Positions 8,017 through 17,376 of a stretch of 64,000 nucleotides of DNA are shown piece by piece. The notes under the pieces were generated by a model. It was not told the DNA's origin and did not search any database. It saw only the letters and a list, made by a program, of their open reading frames with translations. Each line of letters begins with the position of its first letter. Positions within the stretch are counted from its first letter, which is position 1. Made by a program: the position numbers and the translations under genes. The DNA is from Pseudobdellovibrionaceae bacterium (lineage in GTDB: Bacteria; Bdellovibrionota; Bdellovibrionia; Bdellovibrionales; Bdellovibrionaceae): positions 1,954,565 through 2,018,564 of the forward strand of contig JAHBUV010000001.1 in assembly GCA_019637915.1 (NCBI GenBank). The letters run 5' to 3'.

Positions 8017-8964
8017 CTATCCTACTGCTCTCAATTCCTCCGGAGCAATAAGATGTTTGCAGACCGCCAGGAACTGACCGGCGAGCGGCGTGAAAGGCTG
8101 AGCGATCAGGACCTGTTCTTTGTTTTTCACGGATTGCCAGACGGCATTGTCGAAATCGAGAGCGCCGAGGAAATCTAGACCAAGGTCATAGTACTTCGAG
8201 CACACGCTTTTCATTGAGTAGCCGAGTTCCGCGTTCACCTGGCTGCGGCAGGCGTTGATCACCAGGCGCACGGGGCTGCGGCTCAAGGCTTCGAAGTGAT
8301 CGATCTGGAAACCTTCGTGCTCGCGCAGATGGCCGCGGAATGAAAAAGGTTTTTTGTGACGGCGATGGCGGTGTTCGCGCAGGGTTTTCAGCAGGTCCTC
8401 GAAGGCCTCCGGACGGGCGGAGTCGCGCAGCGTGGAGCAGATGTAGGCCTCGAGAAAGCGGTAAGTTTTTTCGATGCTGGTGGGTTCCGGCGTCGACACG
8501 AGGATTTTTTCGTCAGCGCCGCGGAAAAGCTCCAGGTGAGCTTCCGTCGCGCCGGGGCCGAGGTCGACCAGAACGAAATCGCAACGCAGGGTGCGCAACT
8601 CGGCGGCGAGCTTGCGCATGTTTTCAACGCTCAGCTCGATGGGGCACCAGCTGTCCCACAAACCTTGGACGAAGGACAAACGGGGGAGATTGGTGGGCGT
8701 GACGATGCCGGCGAGGTCTTTTTGTCCTTCAAGCCAGTTCCGCAGGCTCACCGGGGCGGGATTCTGGCCGAGAGCCGTGTGCACGTTGGCTCCCGCGGCG
8801 TCGAGGTCGACGATGATGACGGAGTAACCGAGTTTCGTGAGGGTGATCGCCAAACTCGAAGTCACGAAGGTTTTGCCGGCGCCGCCTTTGCCCGAGGCCG
8901 TGACCCACAGGCTCGGTCCGCCGCCTTTGTTGTGCTTCTTCGCGCTATGAACGAGTTTTTCCAT
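8017..8964 (-). CDS. MinD/FlhG-type P-loop ATPase
   Basis: The 315-residue product has a deviant Walker A, SGKGGAGKTFVTSSLA (about residues 24-39), a switch I-like IVDLDAAGANVH, and DFVLVDLGPGATEAH as the switch II region, typical of the MinD/ParA/FlhG branch. An inserted His/Arg-rich segment (EHRHRRHKKPFSFRGHLREH, about 197-216) is unusual. No MinE or FlhF partner gene is nearby. It overlaps the end of tsaB by 20 bases and precedes the J-domain/HTH gene by seven. A role in positioning a polar structure or the flagellum is inferred. Confidence 0.8.
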   Translation of the reverse strand: MEKLVHSAKKHNKGGGPSLWVTASGKGGAGKTFVTSSLAITLTKLGYSVIIVDLDAAGANVHTALGQNPAPVSLRNWLEGQKDLAGIVTPTNLPRLSFVQGLWDSWCPIELSVENMRKLAAELRTLRCDFVLVDLGPGATEAHLELFRGADEKILVSTPEPTSIEKTYRFLEAYICSTLRDSARPEAFEDLLKTLREHRHRRHKKPFSFRGHLREHEGFQIDHFEALSRSPVRLVINACRSQVNAELGYSMKSVCSKYYDLGLDFLGALDFDNAVWQSVKNKEQVLIAQPFTPLAGQFLAVCKHLIAPEELRAVG

Positions 8965-9682
8965 GAACCGGGTCCTTCATGTCAGTCGAATTGAACAGAG
9001 CTCCACGCTTGTTCTCCTCGGCTTCGGAAGCCCGAAGGTAAAGGGGGACGAAGTCATTCCACCGCAAAACTCGACCTTGTCGGGCCCTCTCGGCGGCGAG
9101 GCGGCCCAGAGTGCCCGGAGTGGGGAAATCCGCGGGCGGGTCCTCACGGTGCAGAAGGCCTTTGAGGTGGTCGGAAAAGTCGGCGAGGTAAACGCCGTAG
9201 CCGTCCCCCGCGACCGTGACCTTGGTCTGGATCAGGGGGTCGAGCTCGCGCACGGGGCAAACGCCCGGACCCGACAAAGGCCGGGGCTCGTCGCCGGACA
9301 CGTCGAACAGCCCGTAGTAGACCATGTTCTTGAAAGCGTTCAGCATCGCCAGAACCGGGCGTGATCGGTCCCGGACCTGCGCCGCGATCTGCGTGAGGCT
9401 GTCGACCGTGACCAAAGGCTTGTCGTAAATGAAGCTGAAGCTTTTGCCGGCGTTCGCCGCGACCCGGATGCCGGTGAAGCTGCCGGGCCCTTGCCCGACG
9501 GCGAAGAGATCGACGTCCTCCAGGCGGAGTGAAGCGCGGGAAAGGCATTTTTCAATGAAGGGGTGGAGGAGCTCGCTGTGGCTGCGCTGGCGGTCGGTGG
9601 TTTCTTCGGCGACGACGCGGCCGTCGATGACGAGGGCCGCCCCGCCGCGCTGAGTGCTGGTCTCGAGCGCGAGGATCTTCAT
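8945..9682 (-). CDS. tsaB: tRNA t6A37 biosynthesis protein TsaB
   Basis: The 245-residue product is an ASKHA-fold protein with the N-terminal ILALETSTQRGGAAL and the signature VGQGPGSFTGIRVAANAGKS. With TsaD, TsaE and TsaC it makes N6-threonylcarbamoyladenosine at position 37 of ANN-decoding tRNAs; TsaB is the inactive partner that stabilises TsaD. Length is normal for the family. It lies three bases after the rseP stop within the long operon. Confidence 0.9.
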   Translation of the reverse strand: MKILALETSTQRGGAALVIDGRVVAEETTDRQRSHSELLHPFIEKCLSRASLRLEDVDLFAVGQGPGSFTGIRVAANAGKSFSFIYDKPLVTVDSLTQIAAQVRDRSRPVLAMLNAFKNMVYYGLFDVSGDEPRPLSGPGVCPVRELDPLIQTKVTVAGDGYGVYLADFSDHLKGLLHREDPPADFPTPGTLGRLAAERARQGRVLRWNDFVPLYLRASEAEENKRGALFNSTDMKDPVHGKTRS

Positions 9683-9685
9683 CGT

Positions 9686-11353
9686 TCAGAGCCGTTGAAA
9701 GAAGATCCGCGTGACGTCGTTGAAGAGCGCGAACACCATGAGCCCCATCAGCAGGAGCAGGCCCACCTGCTGCGCGATCTCGATTTTCTTCAGGCTGAGC
9801 GGCGATCCTTTGATGACTTCGATCGTGTAAAAAACCAGGTGCCCGCCATCGAGCACGGGGACCGGCAGGAGATTCAACACGAACAGGTTCACCGAGATGA
9901 TCGCCATCATGGTCAGGAATTTCCCGATCCCGAGCTTCATCGTCTCGCCGGCGGCCTGACCGATGGACAGCAATCCTCCCACGGTTTTGTGGGAGATGTC
10001 GCCGTTGAACAGACGCACGAAACTGAGCACCGTGATCACGGAAAATTCCCAGGACTGCTGGGCGCCGGCCACCAGGGCCTTGACGGGGTTCAGGGTGCGG
10101 ACCGTGATGACGTCCGGGGGAGCGCCCACCATCCAGGTCATGATGCCGATGGTGAAGCGGCGGTCCTCGCCGCCGTAGGCGTTCACTTGCGAAGTCATCT
10201 GCGGTTTGAGCTGCACGGACCGGGCTTCGCCGTCGCGGACGAACTCCACGGTCATCGTTTCATTTTTTTCTGGCGAGAAGGCGCCGACGTTTTTCAGGAC
10301 ATCCGACCATTGCGACACCGGTTTGCCGTCCACGGAGGTCAAGCGGTCGCCCGGCTTCAAACCCGCCTCCTGCGCCGGTGATTGAGCGACGACGCGGGCC
10401 AGGTACAGTTCCGGCGATTCCAGGCGCAGAGCCTGAAAGCCGCCTTTGGCGATTTCCGCGGGCAAGGTGAAGCTCAGCTGCTCGGGCTTTCGGCCTTCCT
10501 CGTAACGCTCGACTTTGATTTCCACGGGGGCCGCGCCGTCGTTTTGAAAGGCGGCCGGCAATTCGCGGTAGCGCGAAACGCTTCGCGCGCCGACCTGCAT
10601 GATGCGGTCGCCGGTGCGCAGGCCCAGCGCCCACAGGGGGGAATTTCGCGGGACGCCCACGATGGAGGCGCGGGAAGCCGTGGAAAATCCTTCGATGTGG
10701 CCCACCGTGGAGCGCAGGCTCAAGGGGTTCGGATTGTGCTCGGACGCGACGGCGGCGTTGATTTCGGACTCCCGCCCGTCGGCGTGAGCGACCTTGAAAC
10801 TCAAGGTCCGGCCGATGCGCTCGTCCATGATGTCGGAGACGTCATCGAAGGTCGTGGTTTCTTGGCCGTCGACGGCGAGGACGCGATCGCCGGAGCGGAA
10901 ACCGGCCTGACCCGCGATCGAGGCGGCGTCGACGTCGCCGAGCACGGGACTGCGGCGCTCTTGTCCGACCATCGCGACCACCGCGAAAATGACCGCGGCG
11001 AAAAAGAGGTTCATCAGCGGGCCCGCCAGCACGATGGCGATCCTTTGCCAGACGGTTTTGTGCGTGAACGAGTGGGCGCGCTCGGCCGCGGGGATTTCCG
11101 CGCCGGGCTGTTCGCCGAACATCTTCACGTAGCCGCCCAGCGGGATCATCGACACGCAGTACGTGGTGTCGCCGACGGTTTTTTTCCAGATCTTGCGCCC
11201 GAAACCGAGGCTGAAGACCTCGACCCGAACCCCGCACCAGCGCGCCACGAGGAAGTGACCCAGCTCGTGGACGAAGATGAGGATCCCGAGGAGGATCACG
11301 CAAGCAACCACATAAATCGACATGTCTTGGAGGTAGGAAAAAATCGTTTGCAT
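9686..11353 (-). CDS. rseP: Site-2 intramembrane metalloprotease RseP with three PDZ-like domains
   Basis: The 555-residue product is about 100 longer than E. coli RseP. The first membrane helix carries the zinc motif HELGH (residues 29-33), and the C-terminal part has the third ligand motif LDGGH (501-505). The periplasmic part shows three PDZ-like units instead of two, each with a G-D-R core: about 136-205 (AGFRSGDRVLAVDGQ), 228-300 (LGLRTGDRIMQVG) and 317-385 (AGLKPGDRLTSVDGK). The enzyme cleaves membrane-anchored anti-sigma factors or signal-peptide remnants. It sits between cdsA and tsaB, as usual for the cdsA-rseP pair. Start at 11353 is chosen for its AGAAGAG Shine-Dalgarno. Confidence 0.92.
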   Translation of the reverse strand: MQTIFSYLQDMSIYVVACVILLGILIFVHELGHFLVARWCGVRVEVFSLGFGRKIWKKTVGDTTYCVSMIPLGGYVKMFGEQPGAEIPAAERAHSFTHKTVWQRIAIVLAGPLMNLFFAAVIFAVVAMVGQERRSPVLGDVDAASIAGQAGFRSGDRVLAVDGQETTTFDDVSDIMDERIGRTLSFKVAHADGRESEINAAVASEHNPNPLSLRSTVGHIEGFSTASRASIVGVPRNSPLWALGLRTGDRIMQVGARSVSRYRELPAAFQNDGAAPVEIKVERYEEGRKPEQLSFTLPAEIAKGGFQALRLESPELYLARVVAQSPAQEAGLKPGDRLTSVDGKPVSQWSDVLKNVGAFSPEKNETMTVEFVRDGEARSVQLKPQMTSQVNAYGGEDRRFTIGIMTWMVGAPPDVITVRTLNPVKALVAGAQQSWEFSVITVLSFVRLFNGDISHKTVGGLLSIGQAAGETMKLGIGKFLTMMAIISVNLFVLNLLPVPVLDGGHLVFYTIEVIKGSPLSLKKIEIAQQVGLLLLMGLMVFALFNDVTRIFFQRL

Positions 11354-11428
11354 AGCTCTTCTTATTCTAGGGCGCGGGCGACGACAGGACTACTAAAACT
11401 CAATGCGGCTGGACCAGAGCGAGACGCA

Positions 11429-12247
11429 TCACACCAGGCGGTTCTCAAGGAGAATCGCGCCGAAGAGCAGGATGGGACTGGCGAAGAGCACCCCGTCAAT
11501 ACGGTCCAAAACGCCCCCATGCCCTGGCATGATGCGTCCGGAGTCTTTGACGTCCGCGACGCGCTTCAACTGAGATTCGAAAAGATCTCCGAATTGAGCG
11601 ACGACGGCGGTGGCGGCGGACAAAATCAAAAGCGGCAGGATGGGCTGGGCCAAAAGCCGGGAAAAGAAAAAACCGACCAGCATGGAGCAAAGCAGGCCGC
11701 CGATGGCGCCCTCGACGGTTTTTTTCGGGGAGATCATCGGCATCAGTTTACGGCGGCCGAACAGCACGCCGGCGATGTAGGCGCCGATGTCGCCGCCGAA
11801 CACGACGGCGAGCAAAGTCGAAAACCACAGGACGCCCTGGGGAAGATCGAGGATGCGCACCGCGAACGAAGGCAGCAGGCCGACGTAGAAAAACCCCAGA
11901 ATGCTTTTCGCCTGGAAAGAGGTGAGGGCCTCGAGGTTCGCGAATTTTTTCTGGGTGAGCAGGCTCATCAGGCAGAAGCAGATGGAGAAAAACGCGAACA
12001 CCAGCGCGGCGTGATCGGGGTGCAGGCAGGACAGGGTGAAAATGCAAAGCAGGAAGAAATAGAAGACGCCGCGGTTCCACAGGCTGTCGACGCCGTGGAA
12101 AAGAATGCGCACCAGCTCGTAGCCGCCGACCATCACCCCCAACAACGCCAGGATTTTCAGGCCGCGGATCTGCCCGAAGTGCCAGAAAGCCAGCACGAAG
12201 ATCACGCCGAAGACGGCGCTAATGAGTCTGGTCAGGAAGCTTTTCAT
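11429..12247 (-). CDS. cdsA: Phosphatidate cytidylyltransferase
   Basis: The 272-residue polytopic membrane protein makes CDP-diacylglycerol from phosphatidate and CTP. The family signature is complete near the C-terminus: KRVADVKDSG then PGHGGVLDRIDG. The upstream conserved SPKKTVEGAIGG is also present. Start MKSFLTRLISAVFG at 12247 is chosen because it directly begins the first helix; it overlaps the uppS end by 29 bases. Longer upstream versions are poly-Ser/Ala and unlikely. Confidence 0.92.
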   Translation of the reverse strand: MKSFLTRLISAVFGVIFVLAFWHFGQIRGLKILALLGVMVGGYELVRILFHGVDSLWNRGVFYFFLLCIFTLSCLHPDHAALVFAFFSICFCLMSLLTQKKFANLEALTSFQAKSILGFFYVGLLPSFAVRILDLPQGVLWFSTLLAVVFGGDIGAYIAGVLFGRRKLMPMISPKKTVEGAIGGLLCSMLVGFFFSRLLAQPILPLLILSAATAVVAQFGDLFESQLKRVADVKDSGRIMPGHGGVLDRIDGVLFASPILLFGAILLENRLV

Positions 12248-12953
12248 TCGATGTCTCGACGCGGCCGAAGCGGCGCTGGCGCTGTTGGTAGGATCCCAGG
12301 GCATCATGCAGGTTCTTTTGGTTGAAGTCGGGCCACAGGACATCCGTGAACCAGAACTCGGAATAAGCGGCCTGCCACAGGAGGAAGTTCGAAAGGCGGC
12401 TTTCGCCGCTGGTGCGGATGATCAGATCCGGGTCGGGCGCCGGGTGCGTCCAGAGCTTTTCCGACAACAGGGCTTCGTCGATCTTTTCGGCCGGCAGGTT
12501 CCCGGCGGCGACTTCCGCGGCAAGAGCGCGCACGGCGGAGGCGATCTCCTGGCGCGAGCCGTAACTGAGCGCGAACACCAGGTTCAGGCCCGTGCAGCGC
12601 GAGGTCGCTTGAATGGTTTTCTCCAGGGCCTCGCGCACGTCTTTCGGCAGGCGCGAGGTTTCGCCCACCACGGTGACGCGGATGTTTTCTTTCAGGAGAT
12701 TCTCGGTTTCTTTGCGCAGGTAACGCTTCAGGATGCGCATGAGCAGGGAGACTTCGCCCTGCGGGCGGTACCAGTTTTCCGTGCTGAAGGCGTACAGGGT
12801 CAGCCACTGGATGCCCAGGCGCGAGCACTCGGTGATGATCTGCTTCGCGACCCTCGTCCCCTTCACGTGACCATAGGTACGGGGCTTGCCGCGGACTTTC
12901 GCCCACCGGCCGTTCCCGTCCATAATGATCGCGAGGTGCTTCGGTAAACTCAT
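12219..12953 (-). CDS. uppS: Undecaprenyl diphosphate synthase (cis-prenyltransferase)
   Basis: The 244-residue product shows HLAIIMDGNGRWAK (catalytic Asp), YAFSTENWYRP, and the C-terminal LIIRTSGESRLSNFLLWQAA and ELWP-like VLWPDF boxes of cis-prenyltransferases. It builds the C55 lipid carrier for peptidoglycan and polysaccharide synthesis from farnesyl and isopentenyl diphosphate. It precedes cdsA with an overlap and follows frr by 15 bases, a classic order. Confidence 0.94.
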   Translation of the reverse strand: MSLPKHLAIIMDGNGRWAKVRGKPRTYGHVKGTRVAKQIITECSRLGIQWLTLYAFSTENWYRPQGEVSLLMRILKRYLRKETENLLKENIRVTVVGETSRLPKDVREALEKTIQATSRCTGLNLVFALSYGSRQEIASAVRALAAEVAAGNLPAEKIDEALLSEKLWTHPAPDPDLIIRTSGESRLSNFLLWQAAYSEFWFTDVLWPDFNQKNLHDALGSYQQRQRRFGRVETSNEKLPDQTH

Positions 12954-12968
12954 CTGGGTGTCGTGTTC

Positions 12969-13529
12969 TTACACCGTCAGGATGCTTTTTTCTTTTTCGT
13001 CGGCGATCTGATCGACTTTTTTGATGTAGTCGTCCGTCAGCTTCTGGACTTCGGTTTCGGCGCGTTTCACTTCATCCTCCGAAGCGACCTTGTCCTTGCC
13101 GGCTTTTTTGATCTCCTCGTTGGCGTCCCGGCGGGCCATGCGGATGGACACGCGGGAATCCTCGGCGATCTTCTTCACCTGCTTGGCGAGGTCCTTGCGG
13201 CGTTCCTCGGTGAGATCCGGGACTTTCAGGCGGATGACCTTGCCGTCGTTCATCGGCGCCATGCCGAGATCGGATTTCACGATGGATTGCTCGATCTCTT
13301 TCAGGATCGAGACCTCCCACGGCGCGATCAGGAAGGATTTCGCGTCCGGCGTGGAGATCGCCGCCACCTGGGAAAGGGGCGACAGGGACCCGTAGTAATT
13401 CACGCGGATGTTGTCGAGCATGGAAACTTGAGCGCGTCCGGTGCGGACTTTTTTCAGCTCTTCGGCCAGCGCCTTCACGGCGTTGTCCATTTTTTCCTGG
13501 GCTTTCTTTTTGGCGTCAGCGATCGACAT
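12969..13529 (-). CDS. frr: Ribosome recycling factor
   Basis: The 186-residue product has the standard length. It begins with a helix-rich KKAQEKMDNAVKALAEELKK and contains the domain-hinge regions VRTGRAQVSMLDNIRVNYYG and PWEVSILKEIEQ, and the C-terminal helix with KKIAEDSRVSIRMARRDANE. It splits post-termination ribosomes together with EF-G. It lies between pyrH and uppS. Confidence 0.95.
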   Translation of the reverse strand: MSIADAKKKAQEKMDNAVKALAEELKKVRTGRAQVSMLDNIRVNYYGSLSPLSQVAAISTPDAKSFLIAPWEVSILKEIEQSIVKSDLGMAPMNDGKVIRLKVPDLTEERRKDLAKQVKKIAEDSRVSIRMARRDANEEIKKAGKDKVASEDEVKRAETEVQKLTDDYIKKVDQIADEKEKSILTV

Positions 13530-13561
13530 GTGGCCTCCCGTCTCGGATTGCGCGAGTGATG

Positions 13562-14278
13562 TCAGTAAACCAAGGTGCCGGTGTTCTGTCCCTGGACGGC
13601 CTTCAGGATATTTCCCGGCTTGGCCAAGTCAAAGGTCAAAATCGGCAGCTTGTTGTCCATGCAAAGACTGATGGCGGTGGAGTCCATCACCTGCAGTCCC
13701 TGGTTCAGAACTTCGATGTAGCTGATCTTGTCGTATTTTTTCGCGTCGGCGTGCTTCACCGGATCCTTGTCGTAGATGCCGTCCACTTTCGTGGCTTTCA
13801 TCAGCACCTGCGCGTTGATCTCCATGGCGCGCAGTGAAGCGGCCGTGTCGGTGGTGAAGTACGGATTGCCGGTGCCGGCGCCGAAAATCACGATGCGCCC
13901 CTTTTCCAGGTGGCGGATGGCGCGGCGGCGGATGTAGGGTTCGGCGATCTCGGCCATGGCGATGGCGGACTGCACGCGCGTCGGAACGCCCTGTTTTTCC
14001 AAGGCGTCCTGCAGCGCGAGCGAATTGATCACCGTCGCCAGCATCCCCATGTAGTCGGAGCTGGCGCGGTCCATGCCTTCGGCGGACGCGGCGATCCCGC
14101 GGAAGATGTTCCCCCCGCCGATCACCAGACCGATTTGCACACCCGTGCGATGCACTTCGGCGACGTCCTGGGCGATTTGCTGGATGACCGAGGTGTTGAT
14201 CCCGGTGCCTTGCTTCCCCGCCAGGGCCTCGCCGCTGAGCTTGAGCAGAATGCGCTGATAAACCGGCCTGTTCGACAC
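13562..14278 (-). CDS. pyrH: Uridylate kinase
   Basis: The 238-residue UMP kinase belongs to the amino-acid kinase superfamily. The N-terminal [22 protein letters not shown], and [16 protein letters not shown] are diagnostic. It phosphorylates UMP to UDP, and in bacteria is a hexamer regulated by GTP and UTP. Two bases separate it from tsf, so it is co-translated with the rpsB-tsf group. Confidence 0.95.
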   Translation of the reverse strand: MSNRPVYQRILLKLSGEALAGKQGTGINTSVIQQIAQDVAEVHRTGVQIGLVIGGGNIFRGIAASAEGMDRASSDYMGMLATVINSLALQDALEKQGVPTRVQSAIAMAEIAEPYIRRRAIRHLEKGRIVIFGAGTGNPYFTTDTAASLRAMEINAQVLMKATKVDGIYDKDPVKHADAKKYDKISYIEVLNQGLQVMDSTAISLCMDNKLPILTFDLAKPGNILKAVQGQNTGTLVY

Positions 14279-14280
14279 GA

Positions 14281-15189
14281 TCAGTGCCCTTTCATCTGGG
14301 CGGCGACTTCGGCGGCGAAATCGGTGGATTTTTTCTCGATGCCTTCGCCGAGCTCGAAGCGGGCGAAACGGCGGATCGAGACGTCACCACCGGCTTTTTT
14401 GCCGGTCTCTTTCATGTAGTCCGAGACCTTCTGGTCGGGGTTCTTCACGAAAGCCTGGTCCAAGAGGCAGGATTCGGCCAGGAACTTGCGGATCTGACCG
14501 TCCACGATCTTGTCGACCATGTCGGCTTTTTTGCCTTGCTCGAGGTTTTTGGCTTTCAGGATCTCGCGCTCTTTGGCGACGACATCGGCCGGCATCTGAT
14601 CGGCCGACAGGGCCATCGGGTTCATGGCGGCGATGTGCAGGCAGACGTCCTGGGCGAAGGTTTTCACGTCCGCGGAGGAGGACGGACCGCCCACTTCCAC
14701 CATCACGCCGATTTTGCCTTCGCCGTGGATGTAGGTGTGGATCAGGCCTTCGCCTTGCAGGTCATAGCGCAGGGTGCGGCGGACGACGATGTTCTCGCCG
14801 ATGGTGGCGATGACTTCCTTCAGGGACTCTTCCACCGTCTTGCCGGTCTTGGCGAAGTTCTGGGTGAGGATGTCGCCTTGCGGGTTGGTGAGGGCGTGTT
14901 GCGAGATGTCCTGCACGAAGGTGCGGAAACCGTCGTTGCGGGCGACGAAGTCGGTTTCGGAGTTGATCTCGACGAGCACGCCGGTTTTGCCGTTGGACTG
15001 GGCGTGGACGGCGCCTTCGGCGGCGACGCGGCCGGATTTCTTGGCGGCGGAGGCCAGGCCTTTTTTGCGCAGCCATTCGACGGCGGCTTCAAAGTCCCCT
15101 TTGGTTTCCTCGAGGGCTTTTTTGCAATCCATCATACCGGCGTTGGTTTTTTCTCTGAGCTCTTTCACGACATTGGCAGCGATCGACAT
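14281..15189 (-). CDS. tsf: Elongation factor Ts
   Basis: The 302-residue product has the N-terminal UBA-like domain with [19 protein letters not shown] and the TDFVARN motif of the core that touches EF-Tu. The Shine-Dalgarno AGGAG precedes ATG. EF-Ts exchanges GDP for GTP on EF-Tu. It is separated from rpsB by 81 bases containing a GC-rich hairpin, and is followed by pyrH. Confidence 0.96.
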   Translation of the reverse strand: MSIAANVVKELREKTNAGMMDCKKALEETKGDFEAAVEWLRKKGLASAAKKSGRVAAEGAVHAQSNGKTGVLVEINSETDFVARNDGFRTFVQDISQHALTNPQGDILTQNFAKTGKTVEESLKEVIATIGENIVVRRTLRYDLQGEGLIHTYIHGEGKIGVMVEVGGPSSSADVKTFAQDVCLHIAAMNPMALSADQMPADVVAKEREILKAKNLEQGKKADMVDKIVDGQIRKFLAESCLLDQAFVKNPDQKVSDYMKETGKKAGGDVSIRRFARFELGEGIEKKSTDFAAEVAAQMKGH

Positions 15190-15270
15190 TCAAAACTCCT
15201 AAAAAAAAGGGAGGGACGATGCGGGGAAGGAACGGGGCGCCCGCGAACGGACGCCCGGAACACGCGAACT

Positions 15271-16233
15271 TTACTCAGCGGATTCGTCGCTGGTCTCTTC
15301 GGGCTTGGTCTCGAGTTCGGCCTGGATCTCGACGTCTTCGGCGGTGCCGGCGGCGACGAGTTTACGGGCTTTGTTGGCTTTGACGACCGTCGGGCCTTCG
15401 GCTTTTTTGGCTTCGGGCTTGGCGGCAGCGGCGGCACCGCCACGAGGGCCGGCGCCACGGCGTTTCGGGGCTTCCTCGCGGGCCGGGGCGGCCTTTTCCT
15501 CTTTGTCCAGGTCCGATTTTTTATCGGTCATGGTGCGGAGTTTCTGTTCGAACTCGCGCGCGCCTTCGATGTAGGACTCGGCCACCAGGTTGGCGAAGAG
15601 TTTGATCGAGCGGATGGCGTCGTCGTTGCCCGGGATCGGGTACTCGATGGACTCCGGATCCGAGTTCGTGTCGGCGATGGCCACGACCGGGATGCCCAGG
15701 CGTTTGGCTTCGGCGATGGCGATGTGCTCTTTCGGCATATCGACCACGAACATGGCGGAGGGCATGTCTTTCATGTCGCGGATCCCGTTCAGGAACTCGG
15801 AGAGTTTCAGGGATTCCTTCTCCAGGCGGGCGCGCTCTTTTTTGGTGAGATAGTTCATCTCGCCTTTTTCGCGCATTTGATCGATGCGACGGAGGCGGTC
15901 GATCGAGGTCTTGATGGTTTCGAAGTTGGTGAGCATGCCGCCCAACCAGCGTTTGGTGACGTAGTACTGACCGCAGCGTTGGGCGGCTTCCGTCACGGGC
16001 TCGATGGCTTGTTTCTTGGTGCCGACGAAGATGATGCGGCCACCGTTGGCGGCGACTTCCTTCACGAAGTCAGCGGCCTTGTTGGCGCGCACGACGGTCT
16101 TTTGCAGGTCGATGATGTGGATGCCGCCGCGGGCGGTGTACACGTACGACTTCATCTTGGGGTTCCAACGCTGGGTTTGGTGTCCGAAATGGACGCCGGC
16201 GTCGAGCATCTCTTTCATGGTCACTTGTGCCAT
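15271..16233 (-). CDS. rpsB: 30S ribosomal protein S2 with long C-terminal tail
   Basis: The 320-residue product has a normal S2 core over residues 1-235 ([20 protein letters not shown], then [10 protein letters not shown] and [20 protein letters not shown]). The remaining 85 residues form an extra low-complexity tail, first rich in Lys, Ala and Arg with a Gly/Ala run ([20 protein letters not shown]) and ending acidic ([13 protein letters not shown]). Typical S2 is about 240 residues. S2 binds the 30S head-body junction and recruits S1. This is the first gene of the 10-kb minus-strand operon. It starts after the Shine-Dalgarno AAGGAGAAG. Confidence 0.95.
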   Translation of the reverse strand: MAQVTMKEMLDAGVHFGHQTQRWNPKMKSYVYTARGGIHIIDLQKTVVRANKAADFVKEVAANGGRIIFVGTKKQAIEPVTEAAQRCGQYYVTKRWLGGMLTNFETIKTSIDRLRRIDQMREKGEMNYLTKKERARLEKESLKLSEFLNGIRDMKDMPSAMFVVDMPKEHIAIAEAKRLGIPVVAIADTNSDPESIEYPIPGNDDAIRSIKLFANLVAESYIEGAREFEQKLRTMTDKKSDLDKEEKAAPAREEAPKRRGAGPRGGAAAAAKPEAKKAEGPTVVKANKARKLVAAGTAEDVEIQAELETKPEETSDESAE

Positions 16234-16331
16234 GAGCTTCTCCTTTTTGTCTGGTTGAGCCTCTCACTGGACGAGCGACCCGTTCCTCCCTCCGGCAGAG
16301 CCCGATCGATGAAGGTCAACGATCAGGAGCA

Positions 16332-16365
16332 CCCCCGACAACCGGGGGACCAGGTGCGTGCCTGG
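16332..16365 (-). promoter_or_regulatory. Tandem hairpins in the rpsB leader
   Basis: Two perfect hairpins are adjacent: CCCCCG (16332-16337) with CGGGGG (16343-16348), and CCAGG (16350-16354) with CCTGG (16361-16365). They lie 99-132 bases upstream of the rpsB start. Known rpsB leaders in many bacteria are structured targets for S2 autoregulation, but I do not see the known consensus here, so this is a positional inference. Confidence 0.4.
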
Positions 16366-16473
16366 AGGTGTGTATTGATGAACGGGGTTAACACAGGGCG
16401 CAGAGAGGGGCAAATAAAAAGAACCTGGAGAACCGGTCTTGCCTGGGGGCGGGGGCTTCTTCAGACTCGGGGA

Positions 16474-17376
16474 ATGCGTGCTTTTTCCACCACCGACGTG
16501 CTGACTCAGGCCCGCCCCGTGCTTTTTGACCGGGAAAAATCCCTTGAAACCGCCCTGGCGGGCCTTTTAGCCCGCGGTCATCTCCTGATCGAGGATCTGC
16601 CGGGGGTGGGCAAGACGAGTTTCGCCCTGGTGTTGGCCAAACTTTTGGGGCTGCACTTCCGCCGCCTGCAAATGACCAATGACCTGCTCCCGGCGGATGT
16701 GCTGGGATCCATGGTTTTTTCCTCGCCGCAGGGGGTCTTTGAGTTCCGCCCCGGGCCCGTTTTCACGGAAGTTCTGCTGGTCGACGAGTTGAACCGCGCC
16801 TCCCCCCGCACCCAAAGCGCCTTTTTGGAGGCCATGGAGGAGCGGGCGGTGAGCGTGGATGGCGTCACCCGCTCTTTGCCGGCGGTGTTTTTCGTCCTGG
16901 CGACGCAAAATCCGGAGGACCAGGTCGGCACGAGCGCTTTGCCGGAAGGGCAGCTCGATCGCTTCATGATGTCCTTGCAACTGGGTTTTCCTTCGCGGGA
17001 CGCGGAGATGCGGCTCCTGCAGGAGGAGGACCCCCGGGAAAAAATCACGGCCCTGGCGCCCCTGGCGAACGCGCAATCCTTGCGGCAGGCGCAGGAAGAG
17101 GTGGCGAAAGTGTCTTTGTCACCGCATCTGGCTCATTATGTGCGCGAACTCCTGGAAGGGGCGCGACGCGACGGCTTTTTGCTGTCGCCGCGGGCCGGAC
17201 AGCACTTGGCTCGCGTCGCCCGCGCCTTCGCCTGGATGGCGGAGCGTGACCGGGTTTTGCCGGAAGACGTGAAGCGCGCCGCCCCGGCCGTCTGGGGTCA
17301 TCGCACGGGATTGGGCGCCCGACAGGGCGCCGAGAAGGTCGCCGAATGGCTGCAGAGAACGCCGATTCCCCTCTGA
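16474..17376 (+). CDS. MoxR-family AAA+ ATPase
   Basis: The 300-residue product has Walker A DLPGVGKTSFALVLA at about 47-61, Walker B VLLVDELNRASPRTQ, sensor 1 FVLATQNPED, and the QLDRFMM arginine region. MoxR ATPases act as chaperones for maturation of partner complexes and almost always neighbour DUF58 and transglutaminase or VWA genes, as here. The start at 16474 is taken from the family N-terminus; the frame is open far upstream antisense to rpsB and tsf, which is a GC artefact. It overlaps the DUF58 gene by 31 bases. It diverges from rpsB. Confidence 0.9.
   Translation: MRAFSTTDVLTQARPVLFDREKSLETALAGLLARGHLLIEDLPGVGKTSFALVLAKLLGLHFRRLQMTNDLLPADVLGSMVFSSPQGVFEFRPGPVFTEVLLVDELNRASPRTQSAFLEAMEERAVSVDGVTRSLPAVFFVLATQNPEDQVGTSALPEGQLDRFMMSLQLGFPSRDAEMRLLQEEDPREKITALAPLANAQSLRQAQEEVAKVSLSPHLAHYVRELLEGARRDGFLLSPRAGQHLARVARAFAWMAERDRVLPEDVKRAAPAVWGHRTGLGARQGAEKVAEWLQRTPIPL

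Noticed and set aside
10382-12325. 647-codon plus-strand frame
   Set aside because: Shadow of rseP and cdsA, rich in His, Gln and Asp as is typical of antisense translation.
14284-16473. Very long plus-strand frame antisense to tsf and rpsB running into moxR
   Set aside because: It is an open frame created by high GC at third codon positions of the minus-strand genes. MoxR homology begins only near 16474.
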